From Narthecium ossifragum (lineage: Eukaryota > Streptophyta > Magnoliopsida > Dioscoreales > Nartheciaceae): DNA of 64,000 nt. Under the pieces are notes generated by a model. That model was not told the origin of the DNA and did not search any database. It was given only the letters and a program-made list of their open reading frames with translations. The position numbers and the translations under genes are program-made. The DNA is taken from assembly GCA_963920575.1 (NCBI GenBank), contig OY986966.1, positions 15,495,888 to 15,559,887 on the forward strand, written 5' to 3'. Below are positions 23,664-35,216 of this stretch, one piece after another. Every line of letters starts with the position of its first letter. Within the stretch, counting starts at the first letter, position 1.

Positions 23664-24161
23664 GCTCGGCTAGAAGACCATGATTGGGGGCCTCAGGGAT
23701 ACGCGGTGGGGTTATAGGGCCCCTGTGTACACCCAGGTTTTACTTGAGGGCGATACTCTTGTGTTCCCATTCCTTTTGTATGTCGTAGTGTAGAACCCTA
23801 CTGAGCTTTATGCTCACTCCTACAAGGGTTGCGTTTTGCAGGTGCAAGCGCCAGCTCTTCTTTAGTAGCCCCTACCGGGTAGGTGTTTGGTGGCGCAGCG
23901 GTATCTGGCGGTGTCTGAGGATCGGTGATCACTTTCTACACTTTTTGTTATAGTTAGTCTCCTACGGGAGTATGATGTATAAACTGTTGTAACCCCTTTG
24001 AGGTTTTGGAATATTATATTATATCTGTTGAGGTTCTAAATTATTGTATTATTCAGTGGTGCTTATGAACTGTTTAATGAAACCAGTAAGTTAGAGGGAA
24101 CCCCTCGCCATTATTTCCGCATTTAGTTAGATCCGGTTCGCGTTGCCCGGCCTGGTTGGAC

Positions 24162-25038
24162 TTTCGCGGGTACCTCGAGAAGAAAACAAGTGCGGAAAGT
24201 CCTGCTACATGGGGGCGCTCCCAGGTCATCTCCTCGGTGCCTCTATGCCTCCACAGTACCTTGACCAAGGGAATCGTCTTGCCTCGCAGGATCTGATCCC
24301 TCCAGTAAAGTACTCGAACCGGTTGCTCAACGAAACTCGCGTCTGCCTCAAGCTCAATGTCATCCACCCTGATGACATGAGACGGGTCCGAGTGATACTT
24401 CCTCAGCATCGACACGTGGTAAGTCAGATGCACAGCTGACATGTGCTGAGGAAGATCCAGGCGGTAAGCTACCTCGCCGATCCTCTCTAGGATCTCGAAT
24501 GACCCGACAAACCTCGGCGCCAACTTACCACCCTTGCCAAACCTGACGGACCCTCTGTATGGCGATACTCGCAAGAACACTTTGTCGCCGACTGCAAACT
24601 CAAACGGTCGTCACCTCTGATATGAACTATCCTCTCTGACAACCGCCTGACGATGTCTGGACCGGTGAGTGGTGCCTCTCTCCAACCTCTGTCCAACACA
24701 CTGGGGAACGACACAGCCTACCGTACAACGCCTCGAAAGGTGCTACTCCAAGATTGGACTAGTAGCTATTGTTGTAGGCGAACTCCACCAAGGAAACGTA
24801 CTCCTCCCAGATGCCTCCGGTATCGAGGACACATGCTCTTAACATGTCCGCCAAGATCTGGATCGTCCGCTCTGACTGCCCGTCTGTCTGCGAATGGAAT
24901 ACCGTACTGAAAGTCAGGAGTGTGTCAACTGTCTCCTGAAAGCCTCGCTAGAACCTGCTAGTAAACCTGGGGTCAAGATCTGACACTATAGATACTGGAA
25001 CTCTGTGTAGTCCGACCACCTCTCTGACGTACAAACTG
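24162..25038 (-). pseudogene. Tekay A integrase core end and chromodomain
   Basis: Reading from 25038: integrase motifs around the second catalytic Asp (IVSDLDPRFTSRF), the catalytic Glu region (HSQTDGQSERTIQILADMLR), FAYNNSY and APFEALYGR. Then come the linker (VFLRVSPYRGSVRFGKGGKL, RFVGSFEILERIGEVAYRL, VHLTYHVSMLRKYHSDPSHV) and a chromodomain (VLYWRDQILRGKTIPLVKVL, EEMTWE) that in this family directs integration to marked chromatin. Several stops and frameshifts are present. The first catalytic Asp and the HHCC finger are missing, because the segment right of 25038 was replaced by LTR sequence. The C-terminal end meets the Tekay B LTR at 24161. Confidence 0.9.
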
Positions 25039-26759
25039 CTACTTAGGTTGCATTCTTAACATCTAGGGTTTGGGGTTATACCTACAGATGTTCTTTTCGG
25101 GTTTTCTTGAGATCTAGCCGTTGGATCTTGTTGATCCTTACTTTGTTGGGTTCCTTATACCTGTTAGAATAACTGATTTAAGTTTCATGTTAATAAGTTG
25201 AGATTTGAGTAGGTTTTATGTATGATTAGTCTCGGATTTCTGGTTTTCTGCTGTTCTTGAGAAACAGCCGGCTTGCGGCGAGTTTTCCGGCCGGCGAGTA
25301 CATGATCTTGGCTTTTGATAAACGCAAGAGATGTATCTCCACTCGTTAGCTTTCCATTCCATCTTTTTTTATATTTTTCTGATTTTTGTACAATTTCTTA
25401 TGAATTGTTTACTGGAGGGCTGCGTTGCAGAAATTAATTGTTAAGTTAGTTGATTAGCGATTTTTGATTAGCGTTTTCCCGTTAATCCAACCGTTTGATG
25501 ATTATGAATTTTGGATATGTTGATTCTGGTATATACACCTACTGGTGGTTAAGTCGGATCGACGGGATCAATTAGCCCTTAAGTAGAGGCTTTGAGAGTT
25601 TTGAATATAATATTATATTTCAGAATATAATATTATATTGTTTATTGTTCATCATCGTTTTCGGGGTTGCTTCCCGTTGCAGGAGTTCGCGGTTGACGGT
25701 CGTGGTACCGTCGTAATGCCGGGACCCGCTGCGGATCGGCTGGCAGCGGTTGGTTGTACCGCTGCAGCGATCCAGTAGACTTATATGATGTCCTGTCATA
25801 CTGTTGCATGCTTTACTCCTTATTTGTGTGTGTCATAGCATGCATTTTCCTGTTGTGCATTAGTTGCATTGGTTAGGGCGTGGGTGATCTTTGGGTCGCC
25901 GTCCCGAGGCTGGAAGCTCGGACTTAGCCCTAGGACCGGGGTTGGGTAGTTTTGACCCGGTTGAATTGTAGTGTCCAGTCAAACTTAATGATAGGCTTAG
26001 ATGACTGGTACACTGGTTACTTGATGATTGTAGAGGTCGTGTCGGCCTCGAGTCGGATCTGAGGTGTAGCCGGTGTCCGGCGTTCTAAAACTCTTGGGTA
26101 GAGGAGTTGCCTACTCAGTGGTGTCTTTTCCCACCAAACAGTGTTCTGTGTCCTGTTGAGAGTCAGCAGTGTTGTTTCCTGCTACTGCGTGTGACCCGAC
26201 ATGTGACCAGCCCGGCTGGAAGATCATGATCGGGGCCTCAGGGACACGCGGTGGGGTTATGGGACCCCTGTATACACCCAGGTTCTATTTGAGTGGGACA
26301 CTGTTGCGTTTCCCTCTTCCTTCTGTGTGTCGTATTGTAGATCTCTACTGAGCTTAGTGCTCACTCCTACCCGGGCTGCGTTTTGCAGGTGCAGGCGTCA
26401 GCTCTTCTTCCTTGGCCCCTACCGGGCAGTTGGTTGGCGGTGCGGCGGCGCCAGGTGGAGTCTGAGAGGTGGTGATCCTTTACTGTTTTTATCCTTATGT
26501 TAGATAGTCTCCTACGGGAGTAATGTTGTATTTGAACTCCCCCCCTCTCCGAGGATTTGTATATTAAACCTTTTTGGGTTTTAAATCTGTGGTTCGAGGC
26601 TTCATTATTATATTGTCTTTTGTTTGGGGATGCTTTTGGTGAACTGTTAGGGAGACCCATAGGTTAGAGGGAACCCTCGCCAGCTCTTCTTCCTCGTTTG
26701 TTAGGTTCCGATTCGCGTCGCCCGGCCCGGTTGGGCTTTCGCGGGTCGGGGCGCGACAA
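25039..26759 (+). mobile_element. Tekay LTR, plus strand, lacking its first part
   Basis: It aligns with 11560-12705 plus 23664-24161 and ends with the full LTR terminus GGGGCGCGACA at 26759. The hairpin, GATCGATC and purine tract of the LTR start are absent. The conserved core is at about 26340-26400 (ACTGAGCTTAGTGCTCACTC, then GCTGCGTTTTGCAGGTGCAG). It is immediately followed by an inverted LTR. Confidence 0.85.
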
Positions 26760-28714
26760 GGAGACTATCTATAACAAAAAGAGTAAAACGTATGATCTCC
26801 ACCTCTCAAGCACCGCCAGACGCCGCCACGTCACCGAACACCTGCCCGGTAGGGGCGACCGAAGAAGAGCTCGCGCCAGCACCTGCAAAACGCAGCCCGG
26901 GTAGGTGTGAGCACTAAGCTCAGCAGGGACACTACACTACGACACTCACAAGGGAGGGAACACAACAGTGTCGCCCCCAAGCAAAGCCTAGGTGTATCAC
27001 AGGGGTCCCATAACCCCACCGGACGTCCCAGAACGCAGGCTCCCAGCACTGCGGACTCACAGCAGGACCGTGAACACTACTGGCGGAAAGAACACCGCTG
27101 AGGCCCCACTCAAGAGTCAAAGACTGCCGGACGCCGGCTACACTTCAAGACTTGGCTCGAGGCCGACACGACCTCTAAGCATCAAGCAACATCAGTATTC
27201 ATGTCATCTAACCCTATCATCGAGAACGACTGAATACTACAAAATGGGTCCTGGACTAAGCTACCCGCAACGGTCCTAAGAGATAGATCCGGGCTACCTG
27301 GAAGCCCCGGATTGGCAACGCCCTAAACAGATGCAACTAGTGCACAACACAATGCATGCTATGAGCATGCGCAGAATAAACACATGTAAGTATGCAACAG
27401 GATGTGATGATATAAATACAAGGTTTGGGCACGGCACCCTGCCGGCCCGGGGTGGTGAACAAATATTTAAGGTCTAGGGATTGCTGCAGTGGTACCACCA
27501 CCAACTGCCAGCAGTTCACCCCAACACCTGCACCGGGAAACAACCCCCGCAAACAACAACTCACAAACATAACAGATAAAGCCCTCGGCGCACGCCGGCA
27601 TGCAAGGCTATGGAAAGCTGTAGGGCTACCCGCCCGTTTATTCTACACAATCCCAGGAGTCATCACTCCCCCGGTTCACCACTGCCCTTTTATAGGGCTA
27701 GCATGCTTAATCATATGTACCAAGTATTAAGACAGTAAGGAAAACTTTCATACAAAGCCGCGCGGGCAAAAACCCACTTAAAACGCCCTTCAGCCACTAA
27801 GGGATCGATCTCCCTTCCCAAGGGGATCGATCTCTTAGTACTTAGGGAAAACTCGTCCCTGTCAACCGAAGGAGATCGATCTCCCTTCCCAAGGGGATCG
27901 ATCTTCCTCGTGACTACGGGCTCATCGCCATCAGCCACCAGGAGATCGATCTCCCTTCTCAAGGGGATCGATCTCGCTCGGGCTGGGACGCACCAGAAGA
28001 GATCGATCTCCCTTCTCAAGGGGATCGATCCCAATGGGTTCTCCGGCGTTCTTCCGGCGAGGAATACCGTCGGAAAACACATCCAAACCTAACCAAACTC
28101 TGGGATCTGATAGATCAAGATCCCACGAGTCCAAAACCGGTGAAAACACGAGAAATAAACATGTATACATAGAGATCTAAGCAAAAGAATAAGAATCAAA
28201 CCGGAAAACTCAAAACCCCGAAATAAAAGTAGGTAGGAATCCCTATCGGAGTAAGAGCGGCTTAAATCCAAGTAGCTAGGCCTTAGATCTTCCTCAAACG
28301 AGCTCAGATCCAGCAAGAACGCGGCTCAAATCTCGGAAAATCCAAAAAAATCAAAGGATAACGATCTCGTTTGCTTTATAGGCAAACGAACCGACATAAG
28401 GGAGATCGATCTCCCTATGAGAAGAGATCGATCTTCCTTGCCAGAATGGGTTTGACTTTTTGGCACAAGGAGATCGATCTCTTAGCTAGAGAGGATCGAT
28501 CCCACTTGCCCAGAAAGCTAGACTTGGGCCAAATCTCAAGCCCAAGCCCGGATCTTTCGATCCCGTGTCCAACTAACCATTCTAAGCAAACATTACCACA
28601 AACATGGTCAGTGTGTGTACAAGCACGAGTGTGAAACTAGCCGACAAGGTGCAATTTACCAAATTGCCCTTGCGGTCCACAGCAAGCCACAGGAGGAGAG
28701 GGACGGGTCCTCAC
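26760..28714 (-). mobile_element. Tekay LTR, minus strand, lacking its terminal part
   Basis: It starts TGTGAGGACC at 28714 and runs left to 26760, stopping about 230 bp short of the expected LTR end. It belongs to a subfamily with six GATCGATC pairs (27803/27825, 27874/27896, 27944/27966, 28001/28023, 28404/28426, 28472/28494), every one 22 bp apart. It interrupts Tekay A RNase H at 28715. Confidence 0.85.
27803..28030. promoter_or_regulatory. Four GATCGATC pairs, each with 22-bp spacing
   Basis: Octamers start at 27803, 27825, 27874, 27896, 27944, 27966, 28001 and 28023. Within each pair the spacer has the form TCCCTT...AAGGG, so the whole unit is an imperfect palindrome. Pair-to-pair distances are 71, 70 and 57 bp. 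Confidence 0.6.
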
Positions 28715-29932
28715 AGTGTCCCTCCTGCTTGAGGACACACCCCAAACCCTCACCACTGGCGTCGCAGTAGACATTGTAACCAACGCCTCGCTCGGGGACG
28801 ATCAGCACCGACGCACTGGTCAACCTCGTCCTCAGCTACACAAAGGCTCACTCACAAGCATCATTCCACACAAACGGGACGACCTTCTGTGTCAGTCTGG
28901 TCATCGGTCCGGCAACTCTAGAGAAGTTATGCACGAACCGTCTGTAGTATTCCTCTAGGCCTAGGAAACTGCGGACCTCGAACACTGTCCTCGGTCTCTG
29001 CCGCTGTACCACTGTCTCGACTTTGGCCGGGTCAACTGAGATCCCTGCTACCGACAACACGTGTCCAAGGAATCTCACCTGTGCAAGCCAGAACTCACAC
29101 TTGGAAGCCTTGGCATATAGCTGATACTCCCAAAGTAGCTGCAACACTGTCGCCAAGTGCCACCCGTGCTCCTCCTCTGACCGAGAGTAGATCAGAATGT
29201 CGTCGACGAACACCACCACGAACTGGTCTAGAAACGGCTGAAATATCATCTGCATCAGATCCATGAACGTTGCTTGTACGTTCGTCAGCCCAAACGGCAT
29301 CATCACGAACTCGTACAGGTCGTACCGAGTCCGGAAAGCCGTCTTCAGGATGTCGCAATTCCGAACCCTCAACTGGTGGTAGCCTGTGCGGAGGTCGATT
29401 TTTGAGAAGACTGAAGATCCTCGCAACTGGTCGAACAAGTCGTCGATCCGCGGCATCGGATATATGTTCTTCACCGTCACCATGCTGAGCCACCTGTAGT
29501 CTATGCAAAGTCGAAGGGTACCATCCTTCTTCTTTGCGAACCACACTGGTGCCCCCAGGGAGACATGTTGGGACGGATGAAGCCTCTGCTGGTCAGCTCG
29601 TCCAACTGGGTCCTCAACTCGCTCTGCTCTCCTGGTGGCATCCTGAAAGCTGGGAGAGAGATTGGTGCGGTATCTGGTATTAGGTTGATCTCAAAATTGA
29701 CCTCTCTGGACTGTGGAAGCCCCGGCAACACCTCGGGAAACACGTTTGCAAAGTCGCACACGATCCTGGGAAAACTGCTCTGCTGCACTCCCTCAGAACC
29801 AAACAGGGACATGCTGGCCAGCAAGGCAGAAAGCTCTTCGCCACGCCTCCCCACACCACAAGCAAAGGAATCGGTTGAGAACCGATCCCCCAACAACACA
29901 AACCGTGTCCCATCGGGTGTCCAAACGACCAC
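28715..29932 (-). pseudogene. Tekay A reverse transcriptase and start of RNase H
   Basis: From 29932: the protease-RT linker ([34 protein letters not shown]), then RT ([66 protein letters not shown], catalytic box [35 protein letters not shown]) and the first RNase H residues (CDASGEGLGCVLKQEGH) ending at 28715. A frameshift near 29540 joins two overlapping frames. RNase H is cut off by the LTR at 28714. FVDD and order are typical of chromoviruses. Confidence 0.93.
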
Positions 29933-30534
29933 CCTCCTGTGAATACAGTCGATGATGCCTCGGTATGCTCATAACCAGTCCATACCGAGTATCACATCGA
30001 AGCCCGTATGTCTAGCACCCGCAGGTCTAGACAGACACGGAGACCCCCAACCTCAAAAGAACAAGATCGGCAGACCCGGTCAACCCTGGCTGTCTCGCCG
30101 ATCGGTGAGTCTACTGACTGTGCCACCCCTAGCCAACTCATCTCTAATCCTAACGATGCCACACACAAGCTAGCAACATAGGAATGAGACGCCCCAGAAT
30201 CTATCAGCACATCTACTAAAGAACTAGAAAGCTGAAAGATACCTCGGAGAACAGATGGCTCTGCTGCTGCTTGTTGGTACTCCGCTGGGGGCTGGTACAG
30301 CTGAATGGTGTCCGACTGCTCGCGCTCTGGGAGGGCAAACACACGCCTTCGTTGCCCACCTCCACATCTGGAGCGACTCGGTCTAGCCCCTGATCCGCGC
30401 CCACCACTGCTTCCCTGCCAAGCACTGGACCCTCCGCCTATACTGCCCTGTCGCATAGCGCACCGCGCTCCTCGCAGGTGACAGTCTCTACAGAAGTAAC
30501 CCAACTGCCCGCACTGGAAACACGTGGTTGACAC
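29933..30534 (-). pseudogene. Tekay A zinc knuckle and retropepsin
   Basis: Starts with a CCHC-like knuckle (CFQCGQLGYFCRDC, with Phe-Cys replacing the usual His position) and a Gly/Arg/Ser-rich linker. The retropepsin follows, with an intact-looking active site VDVLIDSGASHSYV and the following family residues (FEVGGLRVCLDLRVL). The frame stops near 29989, before the rest of the protease domain, then continues after a stop. It would process the Gag-Pol polyprotein. Confidence 0.85.
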
Positions 30535-31300
30535 ACCATCAGGCTGCTGACCTTGTCCTCCCCCTGACGGAGCCTGCCCAGACGGCCCGGCCGTCAGGAG
30601 AAACTAGCCCGCTGGACTCGACAACAGCAGTTGCAACTGCAGTGGGCACGGCAACTGCTGCTCGAAGTGTCGTAGACGCCACTGTTGGCCTCTGCCGAAT
30701 CCCCCTCTAAACTGGGGTCTCTATGGTGCACTGGTAGAGGATGCCGGTGGATTTTCCCGGCACCTCTCGTCCTGCAACTGCGCCTCCACTACTAAGTCAC
30801 AGTTCAGAACTATTGGGTACGTCTGGAAGCGGTGGGAACACATCTGCTGTCTGATCTCCGGTCAAAGCCCCCACTCAAACTGCCGCTGAAACTCCAACAA
30901 GACCACCGCAGCGGTCTGCCCGTCGACAGGAGGGAGGGCCCCCTCCTCGACGAGAAAGGCCTCCACCAGTGCGACCGAAACCGTCGCTGGTGATGGCCCA
31001 TCCCGTCTAGCTCTGACCTCCCAGACAGGTGCCACCCTGTCTGGTCGGGTGGGTCGACCAGGTCGTGCCCCACCCTGACCAACAACCGAAGGTCGGCCTT
31101 GAGCTCCCTACATCTGAGCAATCACCAACGTCAAACAAGCGTCCACTTGTCCGAAACTGCAAAACAAGCAACACAACGCTAAAGTGAAAATCACAACACA
31201 TCACAAAAGAGCATGCACGGATGTTCTAGGCATAGAAGTAACCCGTCCCACGCTCAAACTCAACTGAATCCTGATCCTAACCCTGGGATTTACAACCTAT
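30535..31300 (-). pseudogene. Tekay A gag remnant
   Basis: The region between PBS and zinc knuckle is only about 770 bp, shorter than a usual chromovirus gag, and full of frameshifts. Short matches to the gag capsid pattern can be traced in changing frames (for example near 30790-30910), but no continuous reading is left. The other open frames here are GC-rich shadows. Confidence 0.55.
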
Positions 31301-31312
31301 GCTCTGATACCA
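31301..31312 (-). other. Primer binding site of Tekay A (initiator-Met tRNA)
   Basis: The minus strand reads TGGTATCAGAGC, a perfect match to the usual site, three bases after the 5' LTR end. Confidence 0.93.
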
Positions 31313-31315
31313 AGC

Positions 31316-33733
31316 TGTCGCGCCCCGATCCGCGAAGGCCCAACCGAGCCGAGCGACGCGAACCGGAACCTAACTAATGCGAAAAAATTTTGACGAGGGG
31401 TTCCCTCTAATCTATTGGTCTCCGTTAACAATTTATAAGCACCCTTATCATAACAATAATAAGCAACCTCAAAAGATATAATATAAAATTCAAATCGTTA
31501 AAAGGGTTTTACATTTATACAACATACTCCCGTAGGAGACTATCTAAACAAAAAGGGTGTAGAAGACTATCACCGCTCCTCAAGCACCGCCAGATGCCGC
31601 CGCGCCACCAAACACCTACCCGGTATGGGCCGCTGAAGAAGAGTTGACGCATGCACCTGTAAAACACAGCCCGGGTAGGAGTGAGCATACAGCTCAGTAG
31701 GGTTTTACACTACGGCACACAGAAAGGAGGGAACACAATAGTGTCACCCCCAAGCCAGACTTGGGTGTGCTGCAAGGGCCCCATAACCCTTCACCGGTGT
31801 CCGTAGGCATACCCAACCATGGTCACCCCAACGGACTAGGCCCATCCTGGATACACCTAGTGTCGTAGGGTTCCAGCTATGGTCACCCAAAATGGACTGG
31901 ACCCACACTGGTCGTCACTGCTGCGGGGTTCCAGCTATGGTCACCCAAAATGGACGGGGCCCATACTGGTCGCCTCCGCGGGCAGGAGCAAACACTGCCT
32001 GGGCCGATACTAGCCCCCTCAGGCCCCAAAGAACACAAACCGGCACCAGTTGCACCCTCAACTCCAGGCTCGAGGCCGACATGACCTCTAAAACATCGAT
32101 CAATATGTATTCGAGTCATCGAAGCCTATCATCGATATCAACTGAATACTACAATCCAACCTGGACCTTTCTACTCGCCACGGTCCTAGAGCTAAATCCG
32201 AGCTACCCGAAAGCCTCGGATCGGCGATCAACCCATCGCCTACGCCCTATCCTTATGCATCTAATGCATAATAGAAATGCATGCTATGATCAAACGCATG
32301 TAAGAGGTAACCATGCAACAGTATGATAAAAACAACGCACAAGTCCAACTGGATCGCTGCAGCGGTTTCCACCAACCGCTGCCAGCCAATCCGCAGCGAG
32401 TCCCGGCATTACGATGGTACCACGACCGTCAACTGTGGACTCCTGCAACGGGAAGCAACTCCGAAAACTCAGATGAACATATAATATTATTAAAAACACC
32501 AAGATCCTCTAATTAGGGGCTAAGTGACCTCGTCGATCCGACGTTGGATTCGAGATCCAACTTTGACACCTGCAGATAAACATGCTTGTATTAACACATC
32601 CAAAACCAGGAAAAATCCGACAGCTCGATTACCCGAAAAACACTAATCAAAACCACTAATCTCACTAATTACCTTTAATTGCTGCAACGCAGCCCATCCG
32701 TAGGAAAATCATAAGAAATCATAGGAAAATCATCAAATTAGTACACAACTTGGGTCTGAGAGTAGATTCAAAGATCTACAACTCTCATGTTCATCATAAA
32801 CCAAGATCATGCATGTACAGACCAGAAAACGCGCCGTAAACCGGCTGTTCTTCAAGAATAGAGGAACCGGAAAATCCAAGTTTAAACATGCTAAAAACCT
32901 CCTAAAATCTCAATCAAATATTATGAAACTTACAACAGAAATTAAGCTAAACAAGAGGCACCCAGCCACACCAAGAACACCTAGATCTATCGGCTAAATT
33001 AATAGAAAACCCCTTATTAACCCACGTAGGTAGAAACCTACTGGAAAATCAAACCTCGGCTGAATCCCCGCACTACGAGCACCAAACCGGCTTCAAACCA
33101 AGCCAGGGATCTTCCACTCACTGCCAGAAATCCAACGAGCCTTCAAGCACCCAAAACGATGGCCTGAGGAGGGAGAATGGAGGGGAAAAAGGTGGCTGCC
33201 GGAAACAGAGGAAACAAGGCCGCGGGAAGAAGAAGGAAGAAGGAGAAGGAAGAAGGAGAAGGAAGAAGGAGAAGGAAGAAGAAGGACAAGAGGAAGAAGG
33301 AGAAGGAAAAGCCAGGGAAGGGGAAGAAGAAGAGGATAAGGGAGAGGAGAGAGGATTTTTCTTCTCTCCCTCTGACAGAGTGGAGAGCGATGGCCAATGG
33401 CGACCGTCCTCTAAAAATCCACCGCCAAGACTTTCTGGCATTGGAAGTCAATCTCCTTAACAAGGAAGATCGATCTCCTTGACATTGAAGATCGATCTCC
33501 TTTGCCCAGAAACTCAAGCTTGGGCTAAAACATAAGCCCAAGCTCGAATCTTCCGATCCTGGGTCCACCTAACCATTCTAATCAAACATTTACACAAACA
33601 CGGTCAGTGTGTACACCCGCGAGTGTGAAACAAATCAAGAAGATGTAATTTACCAAATTACCATTGCGGTCCACAATGAGCCACGGACCCGACCCAGACT
33701 GTCAGCCCAGGAGTAGAGGGGCAGGTCCTCACA
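31316..33733 (-). mobile_element. 5' LTR of Tekay A
   Basis: 2418 bp, TGTGAGGACC at 33733 to GGGCGCGACA at 31316 (minus strand). GATCGATC pair at 33468/33490. The start-proximal hairpin (33645-33661) has GTAATTT/AAATTAC arms, a paired change from GCAATTT/AAATTGC elsewhere. The AT-rich inverted duplication present in the 3' LTR near 9525 is reduced to one arm near 32478. Confidence 0.9.
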
Positions 33734-34023
33734 TCGGCGATCCACCGTGCTAATGGAGCAATGTAACCGAATAGATGTTCATCGACATCCATGGCGACAA
33801 AAAGAGAGGAGGCTGGTGATGGGTTACGTTGTGGAGCGTGAAACGAAGGAGAAGGGGAGGGCGGCTCACCAGAACGTGGTACGGATGCAAGAGAACGATT
33901 GGAGTTGCCGACGAACTGTGGAGGAGAAGCGCGCCGCCGGCGTTGGGGACGAAACCGTAAGGGTGAAGTTGATGTGACGAGGATCGATCGGGACTCACGA
34001 GATGAGGGTGAAGAGTGGGCCAA
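33734..34023 (-). pseudogene. Unrecognised ORF start in Athila 3' region
   Basis: An ATG at 33790-33792 opens a short frame (MDVDEHLFGYIAPLARWIAD) that runs into the Tekay A LTR at 33733. The upstream leader contains GATCGATC at 33982. I do not recognise the protein. It may be the start of another Athila accessory ORF, continued beyond Tekay A near 8367, or an unrelated insertion. Confidence 0.3.
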
Positions 34024-35216
34024 TGGTGATTAAATAAGGGATTGGCTAATAGGAGTTTAAGCAGGACTTAACCAAAGACAAATTGAGTCCTAGTAGAAAT
34101 AAGAGATAAATCCTAAAAATAATAGAAAAATCTGAAAACTAATAGGACAAGGACTAGGACAGTGGAAAAAATAAAAAATAAAACTTATGGTAAGACCGTA
34201 AGCTGAAGTGAATACATGAAAATTGAGGACACTGTTGGACACCCAAAGAAAATCACTGAAAATTATCGGAATGCCCTAGCGTCATTGCTCGCATAATTAG
34301 ATGTCCCTACCAAGCCAAGAAAATATGTAGAAAAATACTGTGCGTCCAATCTATCCACCTCCCTCTCGTAAACTCTACGTGACTCATTGTAGAATTAACA
34401 GTGCAAAACATAGAATTCAAGATATATTAAGCAATTAAAATTAACGGGAAAAAAATTTTACTTACTTTTAACTAAATTTATACCAAACACCGGGTTACTT
34501 ATAATCATGATGAAATCATACCCCCCAAATTAAGGAGGGTTGTTCTCAAGCATGAAAAGAGGGTAAGGGATAAAAATCACCTGACGATGTTTCGAAGGAA
34601 ACAATACCTGGGTAAATTGTTAACACAGTAGGTGCAAATCAAGCGTGAAAACCAAGCAAAATTGTGGTGGCATAATGCATCGCAGCAGTAGACATACCAA
34701 CGTGTAGACACCCTGGAAAATAGTAGAAGAAATACCCCGTGATGGCAATGAAATAAAGAATACAATAATCATGCATAATTAGAGAAACATTGGGCAGCAT
34801 CTCCTCTATTTAGTCAAGAAGCCCAAGGGCTACAAAGTTTAATTTAAACTCATGTCTACATATAGTCATTCACATCCCCAATCACCTGCATATATTACAC
34901 ATATACAATCTCATTTTCCATGGACACACACGGGGCATACCCCCTTAGCCAACATTTACTGTATATAAATCATGTCAATCTATCAAAATATACAAAAGAT
35001 GAGCACGTGAGTACAAAAATATATCCAACCTCCATGCAAGACCAAAACAAGTCCCAACTATCCAAAAATACCAAACTGACCCCTAGATACAGTCAATGTC
35101 AATAATATCAAGCTCCTGATACTACATTCGCCCAGGCACAAGAAACCTCATAAATACGCAAGCAAAGCAAGCAAGTACAAAGGTGGCATGCAAACCATCA
35201 AGCAAGGATACCCATA
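34024..35216 (-). other. Athila B 3' non-coding region
   Basis: AT-rich with no supported ORF. A tract at about 34520-34545 (CCCCCCAAATTAAGGAGGG, then TTGTTCTCAA) resembles that at 7080-7110 in the other Athila piece and reads as a purine-rich block on the minus strand. Confidence 0.5.

Larger units (their letters stand above)
10891..24161 (+). mobile_element. Tekay B LTR, plus strand, split by a copia element
   Basis: It begins TGTGAGGACC at 10891, runs to 12705, and resumes at 23664 with the bases expected from the homologous LTR at 25039-26759, ending at 24161. The last dozen or so bases expected of this LTR (through GCGCGACA) are missing, and the next sequence is Tekay A pol. LTR length without the insert is about 2.3 kb. 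It carries the hairpin at 10963-10979, GATCGATC at 11127 and 11170 with a degenerate copy at 11148, and the conserved core at about 23810-23860. It is inserted head-to-head with the Tekay A 3' LTR. Confidence 0.82.
8368..33733 (-). mobile_element. Tekay A: Ty3/gypsy chromovirus with both LTRs, heavily interrupted
   Basis: A minus-strand element reading 5' to 3' from 33733 to 8368: 5' LTR 31316-33733, PBS 31301-31312, gag-PR-RT-RNase H 28715-31300, integrase-chromodomain 24162-25038, 3' end 10802-10890, 3' LTR 8368-10801. The segment between RNase H and integrase is missing and replaced by two Tekay LTR pieces (25039-28714). Another Tekay LTR carrying a copia element (10891-24161) separates chromodomain from 3' UTR. 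In a roughly 250-bp stretch I aligned by eye the two LTRs differ at about 13 positions. No clean 5-bp target duplication is visible (CCGGG left, TCGGC right). Confidence 0.8.
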
